A stretch of 25,852 bases of DNA from the IMG/VR virus record IMGVR_UViG_3300047300_000223, positions 1-25,852 of that record. One strand, 5' to 3'. The notes beneath the pieces were generated by a model. It was not told where the DNA came from and did no database searches. It saw nothing but the letters and a program-made list of their open reading frames with translations. A program made the position numbers and the translations under genes. This DNA comes from a virus. This document shows, in pieces, positions 1-8,577 of this stretch. Position 1 is the first letter of the stretch; the number at the start of each line of letters is the position of its first letter.

Positions 1-243
1 ATGTTCCTGACTGAAGGCATCTGCGCTGGGCTGAAGCTGCCCTACAAGCTAGTGCCGCCGTCAGTCTGGAAGCCAGCACTGAAAATTCCAGTCACGCTTC
101 AGAACCCCAAGGAGCCAGCGCGTCTTCGTGCCATTGAAACGTGGCCGGACGATGCTGGCTTTTTCGCCCGCAAAATGGACCACAACCGCGCCGAGTCGCT
201 GCTGTTGGCAAAATACTGGGAAGACATTGGGTCGAAGCAATGA
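1..243 (+). CDS. RuvC-like Holliday junction resolvase, C-terminal part (5' end outside window)
   Basis: An open frame runs from the first base to TGA at 241-243. The 80 visible residues resemble the C-terminal half of phage RuvC-family crossover-junction endonucleases: an EGICAGL helix, then LPYKLVPPSVWK (family pattern lPy.lV.P..WK), and near the end ARKMDHNRAESLLLAKY, matching the conserved K.DH.RAEALL block that supplies the last acidic residues of the RNase H-fold active site. The N-terminal DxG strand and the central glutamate are not in the window, and full-length relatives have about 160-180 residues, so the ATG at base 1 is most likely an internal methionine. The known role of the family is to cut four-way junctions during phage replication or before packaging. 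The stop overlaps the next start (ATGA), so it is co-translated with the primase-helicase. The family call is fairly sure; the true start cannot be seen. Confidence 0.75.
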   Translation: MFLTEGICAGLKLPYKLVPPSVWKPALKIPVTLQNPKEPARLRAIETWPDDAGFFARKMDHNRAESLLLAKYWEDIGSKQ

Positions 244-2318
244 ATATGCACCAAGTCATCACGCCCGCTGACTTGATCGAAGCAGCACTCGACTGGGCAG
301 ACTTAGGCGTCCCAGTGTTTCCGACAGGCGACGATAAGCGCCCACTGACCAAAGACGGCTTCTACAACGCATCGACTGATCCAGACCGCATCCGGCAAAT
401 GTTTTTGGATGCTGGAAGCCGTCTGCATGGTATCGGCGCAAGGATGGGAGAAGCCTCTGGCTTGTTTGCCATTGACGCCGACACTTACAAGGAAGGTGAG
501 TCAGGCGAGGCAGCGAAGAAGTATGTCGCTTGGCTAACGCAGTCCGGCTTCCTGCCCAAGACACGGGTCCACGCCACACGCAGCGGCGGGCGGCACTATA
601 TCTTCTCGTCCGATACAGAGTTCCCCAACTGCAAGCCATCCAAAGGCGTCGAAGTAAAGGGCGAGGGCGGCTATATCATTGTGCCACCTTCTCCGGGATA
701 CGTTGTGGAGCAGGAAGGCGTCCTAGCGGCCTCTGCGGGCCTCCTAGACCATCTTCGCTCTGCTAGGGTAGCCCAAGCCGCTACGCCCATAGAGGCCCTA
801 AAGAAGAACATCCTGACGGGGGATGACTTCCATGACAGTCTGACACAGCTTGCAGCCAAGTTATCGTCTGCTGGCGAGCCTATGGAGTCTGTGCAAGCCA
901 CACTACTAGGACTGATGAACGCATCGGTAGCCGCTAACCCAAAGCACCCACGGCACGACCGCTGGGAGCCTATCATGGCGGACAAAAGCGGAGAGTTGAC
1001 GAGGATCGTCGGCAGCGGCCATTCGAAGTTCAACACAGTTTCAAAAACGGACGGGCTGCGCGATGCCGCCCCTGTCTGGCTGAAGGAAATGGCCGCGGCT
1101 ATGTTTCCGGCCACACGGATTGAGAACGCACAGTTGCCAGTTGTGACTGCGGCTTCTTATGGCGACGACTTTCCGTTTGCTGGCAGGCGCGGTTATTTCG
1201 GCCACGAGAAGCTAGACGTTCTGACGGAGGAGTTCATCATGCACCCGATTTACCATGCGAGCGAAGTCACGCTGATTTCGGCTGACCCAAAGGCAGGAAA
1301 GACGCTCGTCAGTCAGACACTGGCTATGCACATCGCTGCTGGACTGAATTTCGACGACACACTGACAGTCACAGAGCGCCGCCCCGTGCTGTATTTTGCT
1401 CTTGAAAGCCAGACTGCGATCAGGAAACGTCTAGTGGCGTGGAAGAAATACCACGATCCAGCGGACGAGAAATACACAGATGAAAAGACGTTCCCGTTCT
1501 ACACTGTCGAAGAAAGCATCAACCTTCTGGACGAGACGGCGCGAGTTAATCTCGTGGAGCAGATCAAGGCAGCGGATGCGTGGTGGCTGAAGAAGGGCGA
1601 AAACCACATCGGCGTCATCGTCATCGACACGCTGACTAAGGCAATGCCCGGTGGCGATCAGAACAGCGTCGAAGACACATCGGCGGTCTTTGACGTTATC
1701 GCCAAGATCAAGGATGCTGGCATCAAGGCAGCGGTCGTCATCATCCACCACAACACGAAGAATGGCGGCGGGCCGCGCGGTTCGAGCAACATTCAGGCAG
1801 AGCCTGATACATTGCTGACGCTGACTAAGGTCGAGGAAACAGGCCAGCTTGAACTGAAAATCCTGATGGCGCGGTCTATCGACGACGACAAGTCCTTCTT
1901 GTTTGACATTGTGACTGAGAAACTGGGCGTCAGCAATCAAGGCTACGAAATTACAGCGCCTGTGCTGCTTCCGGGGGCCAAGTCAGGGAATGAGGAAGCA
2001 GATGCTGCAAGCGAGATGCTGCGGCTTGAGATGATGTATCAGCCGCTCTACGCCGCTGTCGCGGCCTATGGCACTGGTGTCGTGCCGCTGAAGCGGATGC
2101 ACGAGCATTTGAAAGAGGCGCTGAAGGATACCAATTTGTATTCGAAGGCAACAAAGATGCGGGCTGACGCGTCTGACTTGAGTGCCTTCTTGCTGGGACT
2201 GTTCCCATCGACGGGCAAGAATGTCGCTGGCGGCTACAATGTGATGCTAGAAACAAAGGAGAACCGCTATGGTTCTCCTCTGGTCACGTTCTTCCGTATC
2301 TTCAAGCTAGAGGGCTGA
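240..2318 (+). CDS. PrimPol domain fused to RepA-like AAA/RecA-fold helicase (bifunctional DNA primase/polymerase)
   Basis: A 692-residue protein starting at ATG 240, which overlaps the upstream TGA as ATGA; the frame stays open to 141, but those codons lie inside the resolvase gene and look like an out-of-frame shadow. Residues about 10-160 match the bifunctional primase/polymerase N-terminal family (PF09250-like): GVPVFP near 23, FAIDADT with acidic D79 and D81, then RSGGRHYIF (H119) and KGEGGYIIVPPS. Residues about 325-560 form a RecA-fold ATPase of the RepA/AAA_25 type: Walker A in DPKAGKT (K354), Walker B VIVIDT (D463), followed by IIHHNTK and GPRGSSNIQ, typical of hexameric RepA-like helicases. 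It probably primes and unwinds phage DNA at the fork. No separate DnaB or DnaG is visible. The C-terminal 130 residues are of unknown role. It ends at 2318, directly against the opposing stop codon. Confidence 0.88.
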   Translation: MNMHQVITPADLIEAALDWADLGVPVFPTGDDKRPLTKDGFYNASTDPDRIRQMFLDAGSRLHGIGARMGEASGLFAIDADTYKEGESGEAAKKYVAWLTQSGFLPKTRVHATRSGGRHYIFSSDTEFPNCKPSKGVEVKGEGGYIIVPPSPGYVVEQEGVLAASAGLLDHLRSARVAQAATPIEALKKNILTGDDFHDSLTQLAAKLSSAGEPMESVQATLLGLMNASVAANPKHPRHDRWEPIMADKSGELTRIVGSGHSKFNTVSKTDGLRDAAPVWLKEMAAAMFPATRIENAQLPVVTAASYGDDFPFAGRRGYFGHEKLDVLTEEFIMHPIYHASEVTLISADPKAGKTLVSQTLAMHIAAGLNFDDTLTVTERRPVLYFALESQTAIRKRLVAWKKYHDPADEKYTDEKTFPFYTVEESINLLDETARVNLVEQIKAADAWWLKKGENHIGVIVIDTLTKAMPGGDQNSVEDTSAVFDVIAKIKDAGIKAAVVIIHHNTKNGGGPRGSSNIQAEPDTLLTLTKVEETGQLELKILMARSIDDDKSFLFDIVTEKLGVSNQGYEITAPVLLPGAKSGNEEADAASEMLRLEMMYQPLYAAVAAYGTGVVPLKRMHEHLKEALKDTNLYSKATKMRADASDLSAFLLGLFPSTGKNVAGGYNVMLETKENRYGSPLVTFFRIFKLEG

Positions 2319-4406
2319 CTACTGCCGCTCGTTAGGACCAAAAGACGCCCCAAACGTCTGCCGCGCTACGCTAGGCGGCAGGATACGAGGAGGCATTTCG
2401 GCGCGGTTTAGGTAGCCGAAAATTTCTTTGATAGCAGCGTCCAGTTCTTCTGGGCCTTGTGCAGTCATCCACTTGGCAATCTGGTTTGTCACAGCAGCAC
2501 GTTGACCTTTGCCGCCTGTGGTAGCAATACGCCGTGCGGCTGCCCCCGGAAGTGCGCGTAAGCCACCCGCTGCTACACCAGTCACTACGTCTCCGATGTC
2601 GGAAAGTAGAGCCGCCATTTCAGGACCAGCACCAGCACGACCAAGTTGAGAGCTTGCCGCAGCGCCTAGCGCAGTCGAGGTGGTTTGCCGCATATCTGAC
2701 ATTTTGGTTGCAAAAGATGCTAGATCGTTGGCAACTTGGTCGCCAAATAGAACGCGCAAACGGCCCATTTCTTGCGTATTACCGCCTTCTGCTTTACGCA
2801 GAAATGCCAGTTCGCCCCGCTCAATCTGGGCTTGCAGAGCATCACGATAGCCCTGTTTGAAGGCGTCGAGTTCTGCTGGTTTTAGCGTCGAGATGTAGTC
2901 AGTCAGGTCTTCGACTGTTCCTTTTTTCCGTGTAGCGGCCTTCGCCCCCTTGGTGCGGAAATCGTCAAAAGTCAGCTTGTCTGCGTATTTTTCGGTTACG
3001 TCAGAATAGCCGGGAACATAGTCATCCAAGAATTTGCTGACTTCGTTCTTTGCATTTAGTGCAGATCGTGCTGCTTCTTTTGTTGCTGCTCCCGCTTCCT
3101 CATTAGAAAGTCGCTCATACAAGTCGTCTGCTTGTTTTTTGAGAGAAAGAACTTGCTCTGCGGTCATTAAATCGTAGATAGGGTTTCCGTCAGCATCAAG
3201 TAGCGGCTTGCCGTCTGCATCCCGCATTACTGGCGTATTACGATCCACAACACGTTTTAGTTGGGCGCGGACTGCCGCTGACTGGTTTGTTCCAGTTGGA
3301 ATAGTCTCGTCCAAAATAGAGTAGGCTGTCTCTCTATCTAGAAGTTTGCCAGCCTTTTTAAGTACGGAAGTGTATTCTGCTTGTAATGGCGCAAGCGCCG
3401 CCTCCATGCCTTCTTTATGCACCGAGGCAGACACTGAGTCAGGAAGAATTTGCTGAATGCCGTCTTGCACCATAACGCCAAATTCGTCCTGCCGACCTTT
3501 CATCACAGAAGTCAGGTTGCCTAAGACTTCAGGCGCAGTGCGGCGGTTGCCAGCAGCAGCAGCCAGTGCGTTGCGAAGGGCAGGGTCCAAATCAGCTAAC
3601 GTAGCATTAGGCAAAGCCTCATTAGCTTGCTGGCCTAATTCACCAGCACGGAAGCCACCAGTCGATTCCATAGTAACAGGATCAAATTTACGCGGTCCTT
3701 TGCCAGCGAAAGCGCCCGCTTCGCTAATCAGTGCCTGTGCAGCCTCAGTCTTAGCAGCGTCTGATCCACCAAAACCAAGCATACCAGCGACTGACTTCGC
3801 TGTCTTTGGAACACCAGAGAAGATCGCGTTACCAAGCAAAGACGCGCCGCCACTCATAATAGCGTCATAAGCAATGGCGTCAGGAGTGCGGCCTTCTCCA
3901 AGGTCGTTTCCAGCAGAGGACAACGCAGCAGGAGCCGCACCGCCTACAAATGGCGTGACAATATTTTTACCGATCCAGTTTGCTGCTGGGCCAAGATACG
4001 GAGCCGCTTTCTGCACAGCTTTGCCGACAAGACCTTCGCCAGTGAGCGCCAAGCCTACGTCAGCGCCTGTTCTGCCGACCCCATAAGAAATGGGATACTG
4101 CTCTTGGATGGCCGCTTTGTTGGCGACATTTTGTTCGATGCCTTCGCTTATTGAGCCAGCACTGCCAGTCAGGTAATTGATGAGGCCAGCGAGCGGATCA
4201 TCCAAACCAAACGACACCGCTTCGCTGGCCCCAGTAGCGGCGGCATTTACCATGCCCAAATTGTTCTTCATGCCGCGTGTAAACCCCTGCATGAAGGTTT
4301 CTTCTTGCGGGGGCTGGTCAGTAGGAGTCGGGGCCTGTTGTGCTTCCGCAGTAGCCCGTTTTGCAGTTTGTGCGGCTTTAAGTGCTTTGCGCTCTGCTTC
4401 CGTCAT
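2319..4406 (-). CDS. Putative internal virion / DNA-ejection protein (695 aa)
   Basis: A 695-residue, Ala/Gly-rich, mostly helical protein with no enzymatic motif that I recognise. The first 35 residues are Lys/Ala/Gln-rich and probably disordered. Residues about 40-220 contain Gly/Ala-rich, weakly hydrophobic segments (LTGEGLVGKAV, GGASLLGNAIFSG), and about 280-600 look like long helices with charged heptads. Large helical proteins of this kind lie last in the structural operon of many podoviruses and are ejected with the DNA to form a trans-envelope conduit; that role is inferred from position and composition. ATG 4406 follows the TAA of the upstream 846-aa gene with no gap, with GGGAG upstream as ribosome site. 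It is the last gene of the - strand operon, and its TAG (2321-2319) touches the TGA of the convergent primase-helicase gene. A large minor structural protein of another kind is possible. Confidence 0.6.
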   Translation of the reverse strand: MTEAERKALKAAQTAKRATAEAQQAPTPTDQPPQEETFMQGFTRGMKNNLGMVNAAATGASEAVSFGLDDPLAGLINYLTGSAGSISEGIEQNVANKAAIQEQYPISYGVGRTGADVGLALTGEGLVGKAVQKAAPYLGPAANWIGKNIVTPFVGGAAPAALSSAGNDLGEGRTPDAIAYDAIMSGGASLLGNAIFSGVPKTAKSVAGMLGFGGSDAAKTEAAQALISEAGAFAGKGPRKFDPVTMESTGGFRAGELGQQANEALPNATLADLDPALRNALAAAAGNRRTAPEVLGNLTSVMKGRQDEFGVMVQDGIQQILPDSVSASVHKEGMEAALAPLQAEYTSVLKKAGKLLDRETAYSILDETIPTGTNQSAAVRAQLKRVVDRNTPVMRDADGKPLLDADGNPIYDLMTAEQVLSLKKQADDLYERLSNEEAGAATKEAARSALNAKNEVSKFLDDYVPGYSDVTEKYADKLTFDDFRTKGAKAATRKKGTVEDLTDYISTLKPAELDAFKQGYRDALQAQIERGELAFLRKAEGGNTQEMGRLRVLFGDQVANDLASFATKMSDMRQTTSTALGAAASSQLGRAGAGPEMAALLSDIGDVVTGVAAGGLRALPGAAARRIATTGGKGQRAAVTNQIAKWMTAQGPEELDAAIKEIFGYLNRAEMPPRILPPSVARQTFGASFGPNERQ

Positions 4407-6947
4407 TTATTTCACTCCCATCAGCCGCTTCACTTCAGCTTGTGCAGTGGGCGACAAGCTATCAAAAGCGCCGCCTTCATCGAAGAACGTATCGTCATGG
4501 ATAATCTTGTCGAATCCAGCACCGAGTTCTTTCATGGCGGTCGGCGCGATGTCTTGGTCAGTCAGATCGCCAAGCACAGTCGTCCTCACTCCAGACAGCC
4601 CAAGGTTTGTTGTAGTCCCCATGCGCTCTTGCTCAGGGTCTACGCCAGAGCCACGGATCACATATCGAGCCGAGAAGGCGTCAGCGTCTTCTGCGCTAAT
4701 TTTGCCGTCCTTATAAAGCTGCAAAATCTTCTCTGGAGTTCCGTGAACAGTATCAAGGTAAGCGTTCATTGCTGCACGGGTGTCTTCGCGCAGGATCGCT
4801 GGATCGCCTGTCACATCAAGTGCGCCAAACTGTGACTCCAATTTTGCGCCTTCCGCGTCAGACACACTACCGAGCGCCCCGCCTGTTGGGCTTGCGAGAC
4901 GCATGGCCGTGAGGTTATCCAGAGATGTTAGACTCCTGATAGTCTTGACGCGGCTTTTGACTTCTGAAGCGTCAGTGCGCGGAACAAGACCAGTTGCCAT
5001 AATAGCAAGTCCTTCGCCCACACCTGTTTTCCAGTCAGCAGTTTTGTCGAGAACATCTTTGCCGTAGCGTAGGATGGTGTCAGCAGACAAAGTTTGGCGG
5101 ACTGCTCGCATTGTTTCTTTTTCTGCGTCAGCCTGTTTCGCTGCTTCGTCAGCGTTGGCTTTAGTTGCTGCTTCGCCGCCTTCGATGTTAATAATCTTTG
5201 GCGTCCCATCAGGATTGAGTACAATGTCTAGTTGACCAGTTTCAGGATTTGTTGCGCGAGCAAACATTTGCCCGTTTTCAACAAGGTTCTTTTCGGCATC
5301 AGCCCATGCTGACGGAACTACTTGCCCTGTGGAGCCAGTGTTAACTTCGACATTTGTTTTTGGCCCGCCGGAACTCAAACGCCAAGCCAGAGCCTCGCCG
5401 TAGGACGTAAAGGGCTGCTTGGTGTCTGGATTGGTTGCTTTAGACGCAAACAAATCTTGCGCTTCGTTTTGCGCGTTGCTTTGCTCTGATCCAGCGGGCG
5501 CTGGCAAAGTTAGCACAGCAGTAGCTTCTGCGGGCGTGAACGGCTTCTTAGTGTCTGGGTTAATCGCGCCCCTTGCGACCAGTGCATCTGCGTTTTGCAT
5601 CTCGTTAGTGGGCGCTACAGCAGTATCTTTAGCGACAGGGAAGCGATCAGACGCCAGCTTATAGCCTTCCGCTACAGTCATATTGGGGTCGCTCAACAGC
5701 AGTTGCCCAGTAAGGCGCAGCACTGGGTCTTCGCTGGCGACATACTCCTCTGCGACAGCAGTCCGTTGCTCCGCCGCTGCTGCTGCCTCGTCTTCTTTTT
5801 TCCGTGCTTCGTCTGCGAGTTTTGACTGCTGACCAAGAGTCAAAACAGTGCTGGGGTCTACACCAGCATCAAGCGCCGCCGCTACTTCTGCGGTGCGTTT
5901 TTCATCGAAGCCAAAATCGCCAGCCATACCAAGCACCAGCCCACCAAGGGCTTTATTTGCTTGCTCAGTCTTCAGTCGCTGGGCGTCTGCTTGCTCAGTA
6001 AGCCGTTTGCGCTCGCGCTCGCTGAACACATCGTTGATGCTCATAACCCCAGAGGCGACTGCCCCTGCCATATCCGCATCACCAGTCTGGCTGTAGATAA
6101 GCGCTGCGCCCGCCCGCGCCCGATCACGCTCACGCATATCCAGCACGTTCTGACGGCGGCGGGCGTCAGCGTTGATTGCGATGTTTGACAGATCGACAGG
6201 ACGGCCTTGCGATATGGCCGACAATCCCTGACTTAGCCCGCGCCAAATGTCTTTGCGATGCGCCGCCTTCTCGTCTTCAGCAGCATTCGGATAGAGCGAC
6301 GACAGGATACCTTCGACAGTCTGCGGCAGAGCGCCACCAGCCGTTTGCGGCCCACCCATAGTGCTAACTGTCGTGTTTAGGTTAGGAGAGCCACCAAGCT
6401 GGAAGTGGACGCCATCCTTGAGCGTAGTCCAGTCGCCTCCCCATTGGAAATCAGTCAGGCCGCGTTCTGCGGCAACTTCTTTTGCGATGTCGGCAACAGG
6501 TTTATAGTCATCAAAATTGTAATTTGGTTTGCCATCCGGCCCAACAAGGTAAATGTCGGCAGCGTTACCAGTCAGATGGTGGCTGTTTTGCGTCTGCGAC
6601 TTGCCGGAAGCAACCATTTCTGCTTGCCGCTCTGCGCTGCGCTTGGTTTCCGCGATTTGCATATTGATGCCTTGGTCGCTTGCTCGCCGCTCCACTTCAG
6701 TCATAAAATCGCTTAGGCGAGGGTCCGCCCCAGCCAACCGCTCTTTTGATGTGGTGTTAAACTCTACGAGGGTCGGCTGCGGCACTGGGCCGCGCTGCAC
6801 AGCATCGGCAACTTGTACTCCCTGCCCTTTAAGAATGGGATTGGCAAGCTGGCTCATCACATTGCCGATGCTCGAAGCCTCGTCGCCCCGCGCGTTTGCA
6901 TAGTCCAGAAGGGCAGAGAGCGGATTGCGGCGAGTATTCATTGCCAT
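4407..6947 (-). CDS. Internal virion protein with N-terminal M15-type peptidase domain (846 aa)
   Basis: An 846-residue protein. Residues about 65-187 form a peptidase M15 (VanY / L-Ala-D-Glu or D-Ala-D-Ala peptidase) domain. The zinc motif SxHxxGxAxD is present as SHHLTGNAAD (H124, D131), and the late ligand region reads WGGDW then KDGVHFQLGG (D178, H181), the usual order of the family. The remaining roughly 650 residues are Ala/Glu/Lys-rich and helical, including repeated elements of the type NPDTK.PFT (near 465 and 508), and lack cysteine-rich or membrane segments. Combining a murein hydrolase with a long helical body fits a virion-carried ejection protein that opens peptidoglycan during DNA entry; the endolysin is encoded separately at 10819. 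The start at 6947 is chosen because AAAGGA lies 6 bases upstream; a second ATG two codons in is less well placed. It is followed directly by the 695-aa ejection-protein candidate. Confidence 0.78.
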   Translation of the reverse strand: MAMNTRRNPLSALLDYANARGDEASSIGNVMSQLANPILKGQGVQVADAVQRGPVPQPTLVEFNTTSKERLAGADPRLSDFMTEVERRASDQGINMQIAETKRSAERQAEMVASGKSQTQNSHHLTGNAADIYLVGPDGKPNYNFDDYKPVADIAKEVAAERGLTDFQWGGDWTTLKDGVHFQLGGSPNLNTTVSTMGGPQTAGGALPQTVEGILSSLYPNAAEDEKAAHRKDIWRGLSQGLSAISQGRPVDLSNIAINADARRRQNVLDMRERDRARAGAALIYSQTGDADMAGAVASGVMSINDVFSERERKRLTEQADAQRLKTEQANKALGGLVLGMAGDFGFDEKRTAEVAAALDAGVDPSTVLTLGQQSKLADEARKKEDEAAAAAEQRTAVAEEYVASEDPVLRLTGQLLLSDPNMTVAEGYKLASDRFPVAKDTAVAPTNEMQNADALVARGAINPDTKKPFTPAEATAVLTLPAPAGSEQSNAQNEAQDLFASKATNPDTKQPFTSYGEALAWRLSSGGPKTNVEVNTGSTGQVVPSAWADAEKNLVENGQMFARATNPETGQLDIVLNPDGTPKIINIEGGEAATKANADEAAKQADAEKETMRAVRQTLSADTILRYGKDVLDKTADWKTGVGEGLAIMATGLVPRTDASEVKSRVKTIRSLTSLDNLTAMRLASPTGGALGSVSDAEGAKLESQFGALDVTGDPAILREDTRAAMNAYLDTVHGTPEKILQLYKDGKISAEDADAFSARYVIRGSGVDPEQERMGTTTNLGLSGVRTTVLGDLTDQDIAPTAMKELGAGFDKIIHDDTFFDEGGAFDSLSPTAQAEVKRLMGVK

Positions 6948-6957
6948 GTTGTGTCCT

Positions 6958-7656
6958 TTACAGTCCCATGAGGCCAGAGCCGAGTCCCAAGAAATCTAGG
7001 ATTCCGGGTTTGTAACCATCTGTAGAAGTCGTATTTCCGCTAAGGGGCGAGGCCGCTCCGGCGTTAGTCAGCATCTGCAAGAAGTTTGCAGGAGAATTGG
7101 TGTAGTCCAAGAACATCTGGCGGGCGTCATTAAGCCGCTGCTGTTCCATTTGCTGCTGCTGCATACCGCGATTCCACTGGTTCGTTTCCAGCGTGTTGCC
7201 CATGTTGAAAGCAGAAGCGCCAAGATTGCCGAGTGTTCCGGCCCCAGACAGCATCCCGCTTGCACCAGTGAAGCGGTTGCTGATGTCTTGATTGGCGAGG
7301 TTGGCGGCAGTGTTGAAGCCACCCATACGAAGGTTTGCAGCAAGGTCGCCCATATTGCGCTGGGCTTCTGCGTTGGTCGTCGCTTCCACAAGGCCGTGAC
7401 GCGATCCACCGAAAGCCCCTGCTCGTGCTGCATTCGCAGCGTTCTGCTGTTGTTGCTGCTGAGTCAGGCGGCTCATGTCCGACATAGAGCGGTCAATGAC
7501 TTCGCTCGTATAGGGGTTCATGTAGGTCGAGATACCAGACGCGATGGTCGGGACATTCGAGTAGGCGTTGATAGCCCCAGTTGCCGCGTTACCAGCCCCA
7601 GTCAGGGCGTTGGCTGCGCCAGCGTAGGCATTGGTATTTGCTCCACCACCAGACAT
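6958..7656 (-). CDS. Virion structural protein, Gly/Ala/Asn-rich (AGAFGGSR motif), 232 aa
   Basis: A 232-residue protein rich in Gly, Ala, Asn and Gln, with no enzymatic motif. It contains MNPYTSEVIDRSMSDMSRL, a run of six glutamines, RAGAFGGSRHGLVEA and further helices of the pattern AANLANQDI. The AGAFGGSR block followed by a helix with E..TN is, to my knowledge, a recurring motif in structural proteins of many tailed phages, encoded between tail genes and ejection proteins; function is not established. The C-terminus is hydrophobic and Gly-rich (GILDFLGLGSGLMGL). The start ATG 7656 has a strong AAGGAG site that overlaps the end of the 177-aa gene upstream, 10 bases away. The most likely role is a minor virion or ejection protein; a tail assembly factor cannot be excluded. 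Confidence 0.55.
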   Translation of the reverse strand: MSGGGANTNAYAGAANALTGAGNAATGAINAYSNVPTIASGISTYMNPYTSEVIDRSMSDMSRLTQQQQQQNAANAARAGAFGGSRHGLVEATTNAEAQRNMGDLAANLRMGGFNTAANLANQDISNRFTGASGMLSGAGTLGNLGASAFNMGNTLETNQWNRGMQQQQMEQQRLNDARQMFLDYTNSPANFLQMLTNAGAASPLSGNTTSTDGYKPGILDFLGLGSGLMGL

Positions 7657-7666
7657 GGCGCTCTCC

Positions 7667-8200
7667 TTACTTAAACAGACCAGAAATTATGTCGATGATG
7701 TTGCGGCGATTACCAGCTTGACCGCTGTCGGCCCCGCCGCCACCACCGCCAGAACGAGGAGCGGCGTAGCGCACTCTGCCAGTCGGCTCGTAATCGCGGC
7801 GACGATTAGATGACTGCTGCGTGTTCGTTGCAGGAGCGGCGGCAGGGTTGCCAAACGTCATCGTTGGCGCTGCACCAGTCTGCGGATTAATGAACATAGA
7901 TTCGATGAAGGCCCGCTGCCCAGCAGGGATGTTGGCTAGGGCGTCAGTATAGGCAGCATAGGGATTAAGGTTTGCGCCAGTCGGCACTGCCATCGTAGGC
8001 AAGCCAAAGGCTTCTCCGCCCATATTTCCGCTTTGAATGGCTGCAATCTGCCCCGGCTGCATCCCAGCAACTGTATCACCAGTGTAGGGGATGTAGCCAA
8101 GTTGTCCGACTTTCTTAGCCATATCCAAGTTCGCCAAGGCGAAGTCCCGCAGTGCGGGGTCGATCTTCGTCTCAGATGTAGATTTACCGCCGAGGCTCAT
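7667..8200 (-). CDS. Probable virion protein, 177 aa, Gly-rich C-terminus
   Basis: A 177-residue protein of unknown function. The first half has helical segments with KVGQLGYIPYTGDTVAGM then QPGQIAAIQ and GGEAFGL, a pattern I associate with the N-terminal part of the AGAFGGSR-type structural proteins, of which the next gene carries the second part. The C-terminal 60 residues are Arg/Gly/Ser-rich with a six-glycine run and end in IIDIISGLFK, similar in style to the hydrophobic tail of the next protein. ATG 8200 overlaps the upstream TGA (ATGA), with TTAGGAG nine bases before it. Its position between tail-hub-associated genes and the ejection proteins suggests a minor virion component; this is inference only. 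Confidence 0.5.
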   Translation of the reverse strand: MSLGGKSTSETKIDPALRDFALANLDMAKKVGQLGYIPYTGDTVAGMQPGQIAAIQSGNMGGEAFGLPTMAVPTGANLNPYAAYTDALANIPAGQRAFIESMFINPQTGAAPTMTFGNPAAAPATNTQQSSNRRRDYEPTGRVRYAAPRSGGGGGGADSGQAGNRRNIIDIISGLFK

Positions 8201-8577
8201 GGTTCTATGCTCCTAACACAAGTTGTGAACTGCTCTGTCCAGCCGACTTTAGCCCATCCTCTACGACCTGATAGAGTCAGCTTGCAGCAACCAGCGTCAC
8301 GGGCAGCTTGTTCGAGTTGCGGAATCGTATCCAGCATCTCCGTCAGGTCGCCCCCTGCGGCAAACACATGATAGTGCTTTTGGCGCGGATACTCAACAAT
8401 TTCAGTGAGGGCGACACTATTCTTTGTAGACCATAGGCGAAGTCTGCCTTGAAGTACCATCATAGTCAGGTCGTCGAAGGTGTGCGTTCCGCCATTGTGG
8501 TCCATCGCCGCTTCCAATTCAGGGCGGAAATGATCCAAAATGTCGAGCAATTTCCTGACTTCAGATGCCACGCTCAT
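8197..8577 (-). CDS. Small conserved phage protein, possibly GNAT-like fold (126 aa)
   Basis: A 126-residue protein. ATG 8577 is chosen because it forms an ATGA overlap with the stop of the upstream gene; the frame extends to 8679 only inside that gene. Visible features are a helical N-terminus (EVRKLLDILDHFRPELEAAM), then YHVFAAGGDLTEMLDTIPQL, and a C-terminal block ARDAGCCKLTLSGRRGWAKV. The arrangement aGGdl.E....P.le..A...GC..i...GR.GW recurs in small phage proteins encoded next to tail genes and resembles the cofactor-binding half of acetyltransferase-like folds, but I see no full acetyl-CoA loop, so activity is doubtful. It lies between the jelly-roll-like protein and virion proteins, which argues for an assembly or accessory role. 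Confidence 0.6.
   Translation of the reverse strand: MSVASEVRKLLDILDHFRPELEAAMDHNGGTHTFDDLTMMVLQGRLRLWSTKNSVALTEIVEYPRQKHYHVFAAGGDLTEMLDTIPQLEQAARDAGCCKLTLSGRRGWAKVGWTEQFTTCVRSIEP

Noticed and set aside
92-1114. Several long frames on the - strand opposite the primase-helicase gene
   Set aside because: They lie wholly inside a gene with clear PrimPol and Walker motifs, have Arg/Ser/Cys-rich shadow composition and match no family.
4177-4835. Two + strand frames of 176-179 codons opposite the ejection-protein genes
   Set aside because: Low-complexity Ser/Ala/Cys composition, no ribosome site, and opposite well-supported coupled genes; treated as antisense shadows.
7440-7475. Short CTG/TTG-type trinucleotide run as a microsatellite or regulatory repeat
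   Set aside because: It encodes the six-glutamine run of the 232-aa virion protein and is explained by coding.
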